Shown: one piece after another, positions 1-7,440 of the stretch
Numbering within the stretch: the stretch's first letter is position 1
Layout of the letters: each line of letters opens with the position of its first letter
NCBI GenBank assembly: GCA_949487015.1
Contig: CATAQZ010000290.1
Span: 1-11,834, forward strand
Source: Flavobacteriales bacterium UBA4585
Lineage (GTDB): Bacteria > Bacteroidota > Bacteroidia > Flavobacteriales > Schleiferiaceae
Direction of reading: 5' to 3'
DNA: 11,834 nucleotides
Made by a program: the position numbers and the translations under genes
Notes under the pieces: model-generated
The model's input: only the letters and a program-made list of their open reading frames with translations
What the model was told of the DNA's origin: nothing
The model's database searches: none

Positions 1-306
1 GAAAACGTTCGTGCAGATCACGGCCGCGCTGAAGAATTTAAAGGGCCGTATGACTTTGTGGTTTCGCGCGCAGTAACCCAAATGCAACGCTTTGTACCCT
101 GGATTAAGGGTAAAATTTCGCAAAAGAACCTCGATGCAGATAGGATCAATGGTTTATTGTATCTGAAGGGCGGTGACCTCGCAGAGGAGCTCGGCACCAT
201 GAAGGCTCGTATCTCCAACCTTTCGAATGTTTTCACTTCGGATTTCTTTGAAACGAAAAAAGTCGTCTACCTACCGAAAAGCGAAATCAACCAATTTAGA
301 GGATAA
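1..306 (+). CDS. rsmG: 16S rRNA (guanine-527 N7)-methyltransferase RsmG, C-terminal part
   Basis: This reading frame is open from the first base and stops with TAA at 304-306, so only about the last 101 residues of a protein usually near 205-210 residues are present. RsmG (GidB) is a cytoplasmic, SAM-dependent enzyme that methylates N7 of G527 in 16S rRNA. The visible part starts ENVRADHGRAEEF and continues into YDFVVSRAVTQM, which matches the conserved RAE...YD.v.sRAv segment of the Rossmann methyltransferase domain. A LYLKGGDLAEEL stretch follows, matching the family's late LKG region. The SAM-binding glycine loop and the start lie upstream of the window. A GTG at 58 could be taken for a start, but it lies inside the conserved domain and the frame is open before it. 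The gene ends just before a strong terminator and converges on pruA. Confidence 0.88.
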   Translation, partial: ENVRADHGRAEEFKGPYDFVVSRAVTQMQRFVPWIKGKISQKNLDADRINGLLYLKGGDLAEELGTMKARISNLSNVFTSDFFETKKVVYLPKSEINQFRG

Positions 307-333
307 AAAAAGGCGCCCATTGGGCGCCTTTTT
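307..333. terminator. Bidirectional rho-independent terminator between rsmG and pruA
   Basis: An A-tract followed by AGGCGCCC (311-318), a three-base ATT loop (319-321), GGGCGCCT (322-329) and a T-tract to 333 forms a near-perfect hairpin. A and T tracts flank it symmetrically, so RNA from either strand gives a GC-rich stem followed by U residues. It begins immediately after the rsmG stop and lies 22 bases beyond the pruA stop on the other strand. It can therefore serve both converging genes. Confidence 0.9.
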
Positions 334-355
334 CATGCAATTCAAAAATTTTCGC

Positions 356-1981
356 TTAGCCCAAGAATGGGTAGCGGTAGTCCGTTGGTGGAACCAACGT
401 CTCTTTGATTGTACGCGCATTGACCCAACGCAGTAGGTTGAGGTACGATCCCGCTTTATCATTCGTTCCCGATCCACGTGCACCTCCAAAAGGCTGTTGG
501 CCTACAACGGCACCCGTAGGTTTATCGTTGATATAGAAATTACCCGCTGCATTTTCTAGTGCTTTGGCAGCTTCAATCGCTTTGTAACGATCGCCAGAGA
601 AAATAGAACCGGTTAAAGCATAGTCAGAGGTGCTGTCTACTAATTCGAGCATAGCGTCCCAATCTGCATCCGCATAAACATAAATGGTCAATACCGGGCC
701 GAAGATCTCTTCTACCATGGTACGGAACTTAGGGTTAGAAGTTACCACAACAGTGGGCTCAATAAAGTAACCCTTGCTCTTGTCGTATCCGCCACCTGCG
801 ATGATTTCTGCATCGCTTTGTTCTTTAACGTATTCGATGTACGAAGCAATTTTGTCAAATGCTTTTTCGTCAATAACGGCATTGATGAAGTTGCCCATAT
901 CTTCAGGCGTACCAATTTTGAACGTAGCAATATCTGCAACCAATTCTTCTTTTACGGCAGGCCACATACTCTTAGGAATGTAAGCGCGTGATGCAGCAGA
1001 ACATTTCTGACCTTGGAATTCGAAAGCTCCACGAGCTAGCGCTGTACTTACTTCTTTGCTTTTTGCTGAAGGATGTGCAACAACAAAATCTTTTCCTCCT
1101 GTCTCCCCAACAATACGTGGGTAGCTGCGATACTTTTTGATGTTTGCACCGATCGTGCCCCAAAGACTCTGGAATACACCGGTTGAGCCCGTAAAATGTA
1201 TACCGGCAAACTCTTTATGGTTAAAGATCACATCACCAGCAACAGGTCCGCTGACGTACACGAGATTGATAACACCTGCGGGAAGGCCAGCTTCCATGAA
1301 GATGTCCATGACGACATTGGCTGAATATATCTGAGAATTGGCCGGCTTCCAAACCACCGTATTTCCCATTAAGGCTGCGGAGGCTGGTAAATTACCTGCA
1401 ATGGCCGTAAAGTTGAACGGTGTCAAAGCAAATACAAAACCTTCAAGCGGACGGTATTCCAAACGGTTCCAAACGCCAACTGAACTTTCCGGCTGTTCAC
1501 TATAAATCTGGGTCATGTATTCCACGTTGTAACGCAAGAAATCAACCAACTCACATACGGAGTCAATCTCGCTCTGGAAACAATTTTTTCCTTGTGCTAA
1601 CATAGTAGCGGCATTCAGGCGGTAGCGGTATTTCGTACTGATCAACTCTGCCGCTTTAAGGAAAATTGCAGCGCGGTGTTCCCACGGCATATCTGCCCAT
1701 TGCTTGCGTGCTTCTAATGCAGCATCGATGGCTGCGCTCACGTGACTTGCATCACCTTTGTGGAAGACACCTAGTTTGTGCTGGTGATCGTGAGGTGGGG
1801 CTAATTCACCTGTATTTCCAGTGCGTACTTCTTTTCCGCCAATATACATGGGAACGTCTACGGTACTGTTGTATTGCTCTTTATAAGCGGCTAGTAGCGC
1901 TTCGCGCTCAGGAGTTCCGGGCGCATAATCGTAAATAGGTTCATTGGTGGCTGTGGGTACTTGAGAAATTCCGTTCGACAT
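356..1981 (-). CDS. pruA: L-glutamate gamma-semialdehyde (1-pyrroline-5-carboxylate) dehydrogenase
   Basis: This NAD-dependent aldehyde dehydrogenase oxidises glutamate semialdehyde to glutamate, the second step of proline catabolism, in the cytoplasm. With the ATG at 1981 the protein is 541 residues, the length of the mitochondrial ALDH4A1-like branch rather than the bifunctional PutA type. Visible motifs, in order, are TPFNF (oxyanion Asn190), WKP (Lys212, cofactor), FTGST (263-267), ETGGKD with general-base Glu293, and GQKCSAASR with the catalytic nucleophile Cys327. The open frame extends upstream to an ATG at 2026. I reject that start because a -7 box at 2014-2021 would place the transcript start near 2007, downstream of it, and because MSNGISQ is a natural N-terminus. 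No proline dehydrogenase gene lies beside it in this window. The gene is divergent from serC and convergent with rsmG. Confidence 0.95.
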   Translation of the reverse strand: MSNGISQVPTATNEPIYDYAPGTPEREALLAAYKEQYNSTVDVPMYIGGKEVRTGNTGELAPPHDHQHKLGVFHKGDASHVSAAIDAALEARKQWADMPWEHRAAIFLKAAELISTKYRYRLNAATMLAQGKNCFQSEIDSVCELVDFLRYNVEYMTQIYSEQPESSVGVWNRLEYRPLEGFVFALTPFNFTAIAGNLPASAALMGNTVVWKPANSQIYSANVVMDIFMEAGLPAGVINLVYVSGPVAGDVIFNHKEFAGIHFTGSTGVFQSLWGTIGANIKKYRSYPRIVGETGGKDFVVAHPSAKSKEVSTALARGAFEFQGQKCSAASRAYIPKSMWPAVKEELVADIATFKIGTPEDMGNFINAVIDEKAFDKIASYIEYVKEQSDAEIIAGGGYDKSKGYFIEPTVVVTSNPKFRTMVEEIFGPVLTIYVYADADWDAMLELVDSTSDYALTGSIFSGDRYKAIEAAKALENAAGNFYINDKPTGAVVGQQPFGGARGSGTNDKAGSYLNLLRWVNARTIKETLVPPTDYRYPFLG

Positions 1982-2013
1982 ATTCGTGGGATTTGGTTCT
2001 TTAATTATTAGAC

Positions 2014-2021
2014 CAAAGTTA
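2014..2021 (-). promoter_or_regulatory. Putative Bacteroidota -7 promoter box for pruA
   Basis: On the minus strand this reads TAACTTTG, a full match to the TAnnTTTG -7 consensus of Bacteroidota primary-sigma promoters. It lies 32 bases upstream of the chosen pruA ATG, giving an expected leader of roughly 25-30 bases. I see no clear TTG -33 element at the expected spacing, so the call rests on the -7 match and its position. Confidence 0.55.
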
Positions 2022-2146
2022 CACACTAGAGATTGGAATTGCAGAAACTCTGCGCAGGATTAACGCACCCGCTAAAATTGTTGATTACCCGTGAAAAATA
2101 ACCTAAACTTTTCACCGCCCTTCAATGTTCCCTTTTTTCATCCGTG

Positions 2147-2154
2147 TAACTTTG
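2147..2154 (+). promoter_or_regulatory. Putative Bacteroidota -7 promoter box for serC-serA
   Basis: TAACTTTG matches TAnnTTTG fully and is the same octamer that faces pruA on the other strand. It ends 21 bases before the chosen serC ATG at 2176, predicting a leader of about 15 bases. No good TTG -33 element is visible at 17-23 bases upstream. The position argues against the longer serC frame that begins at 2125. Confidence 0.55.
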
Positions 2155-2175
2155 TCGTTCACAATAATGCAAACT

Positions 2176-3246
2176 ATGAAAACGCATAATTTTTCCGCCG
2201 GACCATGTATTCTTCCCGGGCAAGTTTTTGAAGAAGCTTCGCAAGCATTAATAGACTTTGATAACCTAGGGCTGTCAGTAGTTGAAATTTCTCACCGCAG
2301 CAAGAATTTCGTTGCTGTGATGAATGAGGCAGTCGCTCTAGTTAAGGAGCTGCTGAGTGTTCCAGAAACACATGAGGTGGTTTTCTTACAAGGTGGTGCA
2401 TCCCTGCAATTTGCTATGGTTGCTTTTAACTTTTTGAGTGAAGCGGGTACTGCGGAATATCTTGATACCGGTGCTTGGGCTTTTAAAGCGCATAAAGAAG
2501 CAGCAGGTTTAGGCAGTGCGACTATTGTCGCATCGTCTAAGGATAAGAATTACAATTTTATTCCCAAAGGGTATACCATTAACCCGGAAGCGGACTATTT
2601 CCATTGCACTTCGAATAATACTATTTACGGAACACAAATGAAGTCGTTTCCAGAGACTCGTGTTCCGGTGATTTGTGATATGAGTTCAGATATTTTCTCG
2701 CGTACTGTAGATGTGAGTAAATTCGATTTAATCTACGCCGGAGCGCAAAAGAATTTAGGTCCTGCGGGGGCAACAATGGTTATTGTACGTAAGGATGCTC
2801 TTGGGAAATCTGGACGTTACATCCCTACGATGTTAAAGTACCAAACGCATATCGATAAAGGAAGTATGTTCAATACACCACCAGTCTTCTCTGTCTACGT
2901 AAGTATGTTAACACTGCGTTGGTTAAAAGAAAACGGGGGCGTAGAGGCCATTGAATCGCGCAATGAGGCTAAAGCCGCACTATTGTATAATGAGATTGAT
3001 CGCAACTCCCTATTTGTGGGAACTGCAGCTGTTGAAGACCGTTCGACAATGAACGCATGTTTTTTATTGAATGATGAAGCGCATAAAGCTGCATTTGATG
3101 ATTTAGTTAAAGCGGCAAAAATCAATGGTATTAACGGTCACCGCGATGTTGGTGGTTACCGCGCATCCATGTACAATGCATTAAGCTTAGAAAGTGTTCA
3201 GGTTTTAGTCAACTGTATGAAAGAATTAGAAAAAACACACGCATGA
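2176..3246 (+). CDS. serC: Phosphoserine aminotransferase SerC
   Basis: SerC is a PLP-dependent cytoplasmic enzyme that converts 3-phosphohydroxypyruvate and glutamate to phosphoserine and 2-oxoglutarate; family members also act in PLP synthesis. From ATG 2176 it is 356 residues, close to the usual 360. It opens with MKTHNFSAGPCILP, the classic family N-terminus, followed by SHRS (39-42), the phosphate-binding LQGGAS (71-76), CDMSSD with the pyridine-contacting Asp168, and AGAQKNLGPAG with the PLP-bound Lys192. In-frame ATGs at 2125 and 2167 exist. The first lies upstream of the likely promoter box and adds non-homologous sequence; 2167 would add only three residues. The stop overlaps the serA start as ATGA at 3243-3246, so the pair is probably translationally coupled. 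Confidence 0.96.
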   Translation: MKTHNFSAGPCILPGQVFEEASQALIDFDNLGLSVVEISHRSKNFVAVMNEAVALVKELLSVPETHEVVFLQGGASLQFAMVAFNFLSEAGTAEYLDTGAWAFKAHKEAAGLGSATIVASSKDKNYNFIPKGYTINPEADYFHCTSNNTIYGTQMKSFPETRVPVICDMSSDIFSRTVDVSKFDLIYAGAQKNLGPAGATMVIVRKDALGKSGRYIPTMLKYQTHIDKGSMFNTPPVFSVYVSMLTLRWLKENGGVEAIESRNEAKAALLYNEIDRNSLFVGTAAVEDRSTMNACFLLNDEAHKAAFDDLVKAAKINGINGHRDVGGYRASMYNALSLESVQVLVNCMKELEKTHA

Positions 3247-4193
3247 AAGTATTAGCAAACGACGGAATTTCAGCCTCAGGCGTAGCCGCTATAGAAGCTT
3301 CGGGACATGAATTAATAACTACTAAGGTCGCTCAAGAGCAACTCGAGACATACGTCAATGAACACCAGATTGATGTCGTTTTGGTGCGTTCAGCGACCAC
3401 TGTGCGAAAGGAGTTGATCGATGCGTGTCCTTCATTAAAAGGAATCGGTCGCGGCGGCGTTGGTATGGATAATATCGATGTCGAGTATGCTCGTGGTAAA
3501 GGTCTGAAGGTGTTTAATACGCCAGCAGCCTCTTCAGATTCGGTCGCCGAATTGGTTATGGGACACATGCGTACGCTTGTGCGTTTCCTGCACGATTCTA
3601 ATAGAAACATGCCTTTAGACGGTGATACGAAATTTGCAAGCATGAAAAAGGCTTTTGCGGGCGGTATGGAATTGCGCGGCAGAACTTTAGGTATCGTAGG
3701 ATTCGGTCGTATCGGCCAAGCCTTGGCTAAATTAGCCATAGGTGCAGGTATGGAGGTCGTGTTCTCTGATATGCACAATGATGATATTGACGTGGCGATA
3801 GAATTCTTTGACGGTCAATCATTGAGTTTTACGTGTAAAAATGTAGGCTTAGATGGTGTGTTGGCACAATCGGATTTTATTTCACTGCATGTTCCAGGAG
3901 GCGATCTCATTGGTGCTGCCGAAATAGCGAAGATGAAGGATGGTGTATTTCTGTTAAATGCTGCACGTGGTGGAGTAATTAATGAAGAGGCTTTGCTTGA
4001 TGCCCTTGAGAGTGGTAAAGTAGCGGGTGCAGGACTAGATGTCTTCAAGAATGAGCCTACGCCTGCTGTGAAAGTATTAATGAATGGAAAAGTTAGTTTA
4101 ACGCCCCACATAGGTGCTGCGACTGGTGAAGCTCAAGATCGTATTGGGACAGAACTTGCAGCTCATATTGATTCACTTGCTGCGAGTCTATAA
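3243..4193 (+). CDS. serA: D-3-phosphoglycerate dehydrogenase, short form without ACT domain
   Basis: This is a D-2-hydroxyacid dehydrogenase. Next to serC its likely reaction is oxidation of 3-phosphoglycerate to 3-phosphohydroxypyruvate, the committing step of serine synthesis. It has 316 residues: a substrate domain with RGGVGMDNID (70-79), a Rossmann domain with GFGRIG (153-158) and acidic Asp176 suggesting NAD preference, then the catalytic residues Arg242 (in NAARGGVI), Glu271 (in NEPTP) and His289 (in TPHIGAATGEAQ). The protein ends about 27 residues after the catalytic His, so it lacks the C-terminal ACT domain that gives serine feedback in E. coli-type SerA. Its exact substrate is inferred from the neighbouring serC. 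It starts inside the serC stop and is followed by a strong terminator. Confidence 0.92.
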   Translation: MKVLANDGISASGVAAIEASGHELITTKVAQEQLETYVNEHQIDVVLVRSATTVRKELIDACPSLKGIGRGGVGMDNIDVEYARGKGLKVFNTPAASSDSVAELVMGHMRTLVRFLHDSNRNMPLDGDTKFASMKKAFAGGMELRGRTLGIVGFGRIGQALAKLAIGAGMEVVFSDMHNDDIDVAIEFFDGQSLSFTCKNVGLDGVLAQSDFISLHVPGGDLIGAAEIAKMKDGVFLLNAARGGVINEEALLDALESGKVAGAGLDVFKNEPTPAVKVLMNGKVSLTPHIGAATGEAQDRIGTELAAHIDSLAASL

Positions 4194-4219
4194 CTACTGC
4201 GACTCAAAACTTTTTGATG

Positions 4220-4252
4220 AGCCCTGCGGATTCCGCGGGGCTTTTCTTTTTT
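4220..4252 (+). terminator. Rho-independent terminator of serC-serA
   Basis: AGCCCTGCGG (4220-4229), loop ATT (4230-4232) and CCGCGGGGCT (4233-4242) form a ten-base-pair stem with one G-T pair. A T-rich run, TTTCTTTTTT, follows. It lies 27 bases after the serA stop and separates the serine genes from the DUF1015 unit, so the latter probably has its own promoter or depends on read-through. Confidence 0.9.
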
Positions 4253-4295
4253 GATTGTGTAATTTCACGGCAAGAACCACCAACAGTATACAGTT

Positions 4296-5462
4296 ATGCT
4301 CCGACCATTCAAAGCGGTGCGCCCTACGCGCGATAAGGCTTATTTAGTAGCCACTCGTTCCTACATCACTTATGGCCCAGAGGAGCTTGATGATAAATTA
4401 TCAAACAATCCGTATACTTTTCTACATGTCATTAACCCGAATGCATTGCCGGAACTACACTATAAAGAACGATTCAGTGCGGTTCGTAGTCGTTACAATC
4501 GATTCGAGAAAGAAGGCATTTTCATACAAGACAATCAGCCAACGTATTACCTATACGAACAAAGCACGCCTACAGCTATTTATACCGGTGTTATTGGATT
4601 ACTTGATGCCGAAAGTGTTGCGAATGGAATGACCCTGCCGCATGAGAAAACCATCGCAAAGCGAGAGCACATATTTGCTCGTTATTTGAGTATTACAGGT
4701 TTTCAAGCAGAACCAGTTCTTGTCTTTGGTTCAGTAAGTGATTCATACAACAAGAAGGTAGCACACATCAAGGAGGAACGTCCTGAATACGAATTCTCGT
4801 CAACCGACGGATACCTTCACCGCTTGTGGGTAGTGCCGCAAAATCAAGCCAGCGAACTCGCAAGTTTCTTTGAACAGTCAGGTACAAAATTTATTGCCGA
4901 TGGACACCACCGTTTAGCCTCGTCAGTGCGCGTTGCTCAGGATGCAAAAGATAATCCATTAGCTCAAGGCGTCCTCTGTATGTTCATGCCGGAGGAACAA
5001 GTCGGAATCGAATCTTTTGAACGTTGGTTTGATTTAAGTAATGATTCATTTGATCGCTCGGATCTAGAAACGGATTATACCCTAGAACGTATTGAAGCGC
5101 CTACGGACGATTTTACTGGAGTTAGTTTCCAATGCTTCTTTGCTGGAAACTGGTATAATTTACGTCGCCGAGCCTCAACGGAAGAGGTTTTGCCTTCTCA
5201 AGAGTTGCTAGATACTATTTTACAACCGCTGCTTGATGTTGTAGATCCGAGAAACGATGCGCGTTTAAAGTATCACAGACAGACACAATCGGACCGTAGT
5301 GCTGAGATGGTCCGAAAAGGGTATGCTTTGGGATTTCGCTTACCTCCGGTCAGTGTAAAACTATTGAAAGAAATCGCTGTTAATAAGGGGTCGATGCCGC
5401 CTAAGAGCACGTATATTGAGCCTAAATTAAGAAGCGGTTTGCTCCTTCATCTTTTTAAATGA
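4296..5462 (+). CDS. DUF1015 family protein (COG4198), function unknown
   Basis: This 388-residue protein belongs to the DUF1015 family. It starts MLRPFKAVRPTRDKAYLVA, the typical RPFKAvRP opening, and carries the family signatures HEKT (116-119) and FIADGHHRLASS, with DGHHR at 202-206. No signal peptide or membrane segment is seen, so it should be cytoplasmic. The biochemical function is not established as far as I know. The DGHHR motif resembles the DGHxR motif of ParB/sulfiredoxin-fold free-serine kinases (SerK/SbnI), which, with serC-serA immediately upstream, suggests a link to serine or phosphoserine; that is inference. A serine-synthesis terminator lies between serA and this gene. I see only a poor promoter candidate (TAATTTCA at 4260-4267). 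The stop overlaps the yggS start as ATGA (5459-5462). Confidence 0.85.
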   Translation: MLRPFKAVRPTRDKAYLVATRSYITYGPEELDDKLSNNPYTFLHVINPNALPELHYKERFSAVRSRYNRFEKEGIFIQDNQPTYYLYEQSTPTAIYTGVIGLLDAESVANGMTLPHEKTIAKREHIFARYLSITGFQAEPVLVFGSVSDSYNKKVAHIKEERPEYEFSSTDGYLHRLWVVPQNQASELASFFEQSGTKFIADGHHRLASSVRVAQDAKDNPLAQGVLCMFMPEEQVGIESFERWFDLSNDSFDRSDLETDYTLERIEAPTDDFTGVSFQCFFAGNWYNLRRRASTEEVLPSQELLDTILQPLLDVVDPRNDARLKYHRQTQSDRSAEMVRKGYALGFRLPPVSVKLLKEIAVNKGSMPPKSTYIEPKLRSGLLLHLFK

Positions 5463-6115
5463 CACAAATACAATCAGCTTTAACAACAGTTCACGCTTCG
5501 CTAAAGGAAGGGGTGCAATTGGTTGCCGTAAGTAAGACAAAGCCCGTAGAACTTTTATTGGAAGCATACGAGGCAGGGCAGCGGGACTTTGGCGAGAACA
5601 AGGTTCAAGAAATGGCACTCAAAGCAGAAAACATGCCCAAAGACATTCGTTGGCACATGATCGGTCATGTACAAACGAATAAAATAAAATATATGGCTCC
5701 TTTTGTCCATATGGTGCATGGCGTTGATCGAGAAAAAGTATTGAGAGAATTGGACAAGCACGCGAAGAAAGTAGACCGTGTTATCAATTGTTTATTACAA
5801 GTGCATATCGCGCAGGAAGAGACGAAATTTGGATGGTCGATAGCTGAGTTAGAAGAGGTACTACCCGGTTTAACGGCCTTCGCAAATATCAAAGTGTGTG
5901 GTTTGATGGGTATGGCGTCAAATACGGATGATAAAGATCAGATCAGTAAAGAATTTTCTGACTTAAACGATTTCTTTACTGCCCATGCTACAAAACAAGA
6001 TTGGGACACATTAAGTATTGGCATGAGCGGTGATTATACTGTCGCTATGGAGTATGGCGCGACGCACGTGAGAATTGGCTCTGCCATATTTGGTGCAAGA
6101 ACATATACGCCATGA
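5459..6115 (+). CDS. yggS: Pyridoxal phosphate homeostasis protein (YggS/PLPBP family)
   Basis: YggS-family proteins are cytoplasmic, non-catalytic PLP-binding TIM-barrel proteins that buffer free pyridoxal phosphate and influence amino-acid pools. The protein has 218 residues, close to the usual 220-235. It shows VAVSKTKP near the N-terminus with PLP-binding Lys26, then DFGENKVQE, WHMIGHVQTNK, the KVCGLMGMAS segment, SIGMSGDYTVAMEYGATHVRIGSAIFG and the C-terminal FGAR. All are standard family signatures, so it should bind PLP normally. It overlaps both neighbours by ATGA (5459 and 6112), placing it firmly in one unit with the DUF1015 gene and the exonuclease gene. Confidence 0.94.
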   Translation: MTQIQSALTTVHASLKEGVQLVAVSKTKPVELLLEAYEAGQRDFGENKVQEMALKAENMPKDIRWHMIGHVQTNKIKYMAPFVHMVHGVDREKVLRELDKHAKKVDRVINCLLQVHIAQEETKFGWSIAELEEVLPGLTAFANIKVCGLMGMASNTDDKDQISKEFSDLNDFFTAHATKQDWDTLSIGMSGDYTVAMEYGATHVRIGSAIFGARTYTP

Positions 6116-7440
6116 GATTTGCCGTCATTGACATAGAATGTACGGGCGGGACATTCGGTTCAGAGCGAATTATTGATGTCGCCATATTCGTACTAGAAAA
6201 TGGAGAAGTCGTCGACCAATTGGTTTCTCTCGTAAATCCCGAAAAAGGTATCGATCCTTATGTGACTAAATTGACGGGAATTACAAATAAAATGGTGCGC
6301 ACGGCTCCCAAGTTTTATGAATTGGCCAAACGGGTAGTGAAGATCACTGAAGATTGCACGTTCGTTGCGCACAACATTAGTTTTGATTACCGCGTTTTTC
6401 AACAGGAGTTTGAATCCATGGGGTTCGATTATCATCGTGCAACGCTAGATACCATTCCGTATTGTGAGCGCATCTTTCCGGATTGGGAGAATTATGGCCT
6501 GAAAACAGTGAGTAAGGAATTGGGATTGGTAAATTCAGCACGCCACAGAGCAGAAGGCGATGCGAGGTTAACTTTAGAGCTCCTGAAAATTTTGCTTGAA
6601 AAAGATCGTGATGCTTACCTAAGCAAGGTACATGTTAGTAAGGAGGCGAGCGTTCGGCGAAATCCTTTTAAGCTGCAAGTCAAGAACATGCAGAATAAAG
6701 TGGGGATTTATTACATCTATAATGAGGAAGGCGAGGCCATTTATGTAGGATCCAGTAAGGATCTTCAGAACAGCATCAATCGACATTTCGTGGCAGACAA
6801 TAAAATAGCCCTGGCCTTGCAGCGTGAGGCGGCAACACTTGAGGTAGAAGAGTTAGGTAATGAGGCTGTCGCTGAGGTATTAGTGCGTTCCACTTTAGAT
6901 AAGCATCGTCCAGTATACAACGTCACTAAGAAGAAACATTTTTTGAATTTCGGTATTTTTTTAGATGCTAAAAAAGGCGCTGAAATAGACCACGTACGCA
7001 TTTTTCCTGTTCGTTATAAAACCCCCGATTTTTATTTCGAAGGCCCAAAAACCATCTATCCGTGGTTGCAAAAAATGATGATGTCGGAGGGCTTAGATCC
7101 AGACACATTCCTCTTAGATAGAGATCGAGAGCATTATAATAAACACACTAAGAATTTACAGTGGAAAGCCAAAAATAAGCGCGTGGGTATAAGTACCATT
7201 CGTAGTTACATGTTGCCGCAAGAAGGGGTGTTGGTAGGACCGGGTCGTAAATCGACAGAACAATGTGCCATTATTGTCGAGAACTTCCGCGTTTTAGGGT
7301 ACACCTATTTTTATCTAGCGACAGACTCTGCGAACGTCGCCCAATTAAAGAAACGTATGGTGCATCTTGAAAGTGATGCATACACTGTGGGTATTATGTA
7401 CCACTTTCTCCAAAAAGGCTATCTCAAAGTATTGGATTAA
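6112..7440 (+). CDS. DnaQ-like DEDDh exonuclease fused to a degenerate GIY-YIG domain
   Basis: The 442-residue protein has an N-terminal 3'-5' exonuclease domain (about 1-165) with a complete DEDDh set: Asp7 and Glu9 in VIDIECTGG, Asp92 in HNISFDYRVF, and His145 and Asp150 in HRAEGDA. A UvrC/Cho-like GIY-YIG domain follows (about 196-275), with GIYYIY (198-203), IYVGSSKDL (210-218) and RPVYN (266-270). The remaining ~170 residues are not assigned. DnaQ-GIY-YIG fusions are known in bacteria and are usually presumed to act in DNA repair. By spacing against UvrC, the GIY-YIG tyrosines (201, 211) and Asn270 are kept, but the catalytic Arg position holds Ser221 and the metal-binding Glu position holds Val258. 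That domain is therefore probably not a nuclease. The gene starts within the yggS stop by ATGA and ends directly against the converging gene at 7441. Confidence 0.88.
   Translation: MRFAVIDIECTGGTFGSERIIDVAIFVLENGEVVDQLVSLVNPEKGIDPYVTKLTGITNKMVRTAPKFYELAKRVVKITEDCTFVAHNISFDYRVFQQEFESMGFDYHRATLDTIPYCERIFPDWENYGLKTVSKELGLVNSARHRAEGDARLTLELLKILLEKDRDAYLSKVHVSKEASVRRNPFKLQVKNMQNKVGIYYIYNEEGEAIYVGSSKDLQNSINRHFVADNKIALALQREAATLEVEELGNEAVAEVLVRSTLDKHRPVYNVTKKKHFLNFGIFLDAKKGAEIDHVRIFPVRYKTPDFYFEGPKTIYPWLQKMMMSEGLDPDTFLLDRDREHYNKHTKNLQWKAKNKRVGISTIRSYMLPQEGVLVGPGRKSTEQCAIIVENFRVLGYTYFYLATDSANVAQLKKRMVHLESDAYTVGIMYHFLQKGYLKVLD

Noticed and set aside
1982..2026. N-terminal extension of pruA to an ATG at 2026
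   Set aside because: The extra 15 residues do not look like aldehyde dehydrogenase sequence, and the likely -7 box at 2014-2021 lies inside the extension.
2125..2175. N-terminal extension of serC to an ATG at 2125
   Set aside because: SerC proteins begin at the MKxHNFSAGP motif; the extension contains the putative promoter box at 2147-2154.
1982..2175. Possible riboswitch or leader RNA between pruA and serC
   Set aside because: The predicted leaders are only about 15-30 bases, and I see no conserved aptamer-like stems.
3332..3778. 148-codon open frame on the minus strand
   Set aside because: It lies fully antisense to serA, whose motifs are intact, and its translation shows no recognisable domain. 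It is best explained as a coding shadow.
3815..4111. 98-codon open frame on the minus strand
   Set aside because: It is antisense to the catalytic part of serA, resembles no family, and has no start signals of its own.
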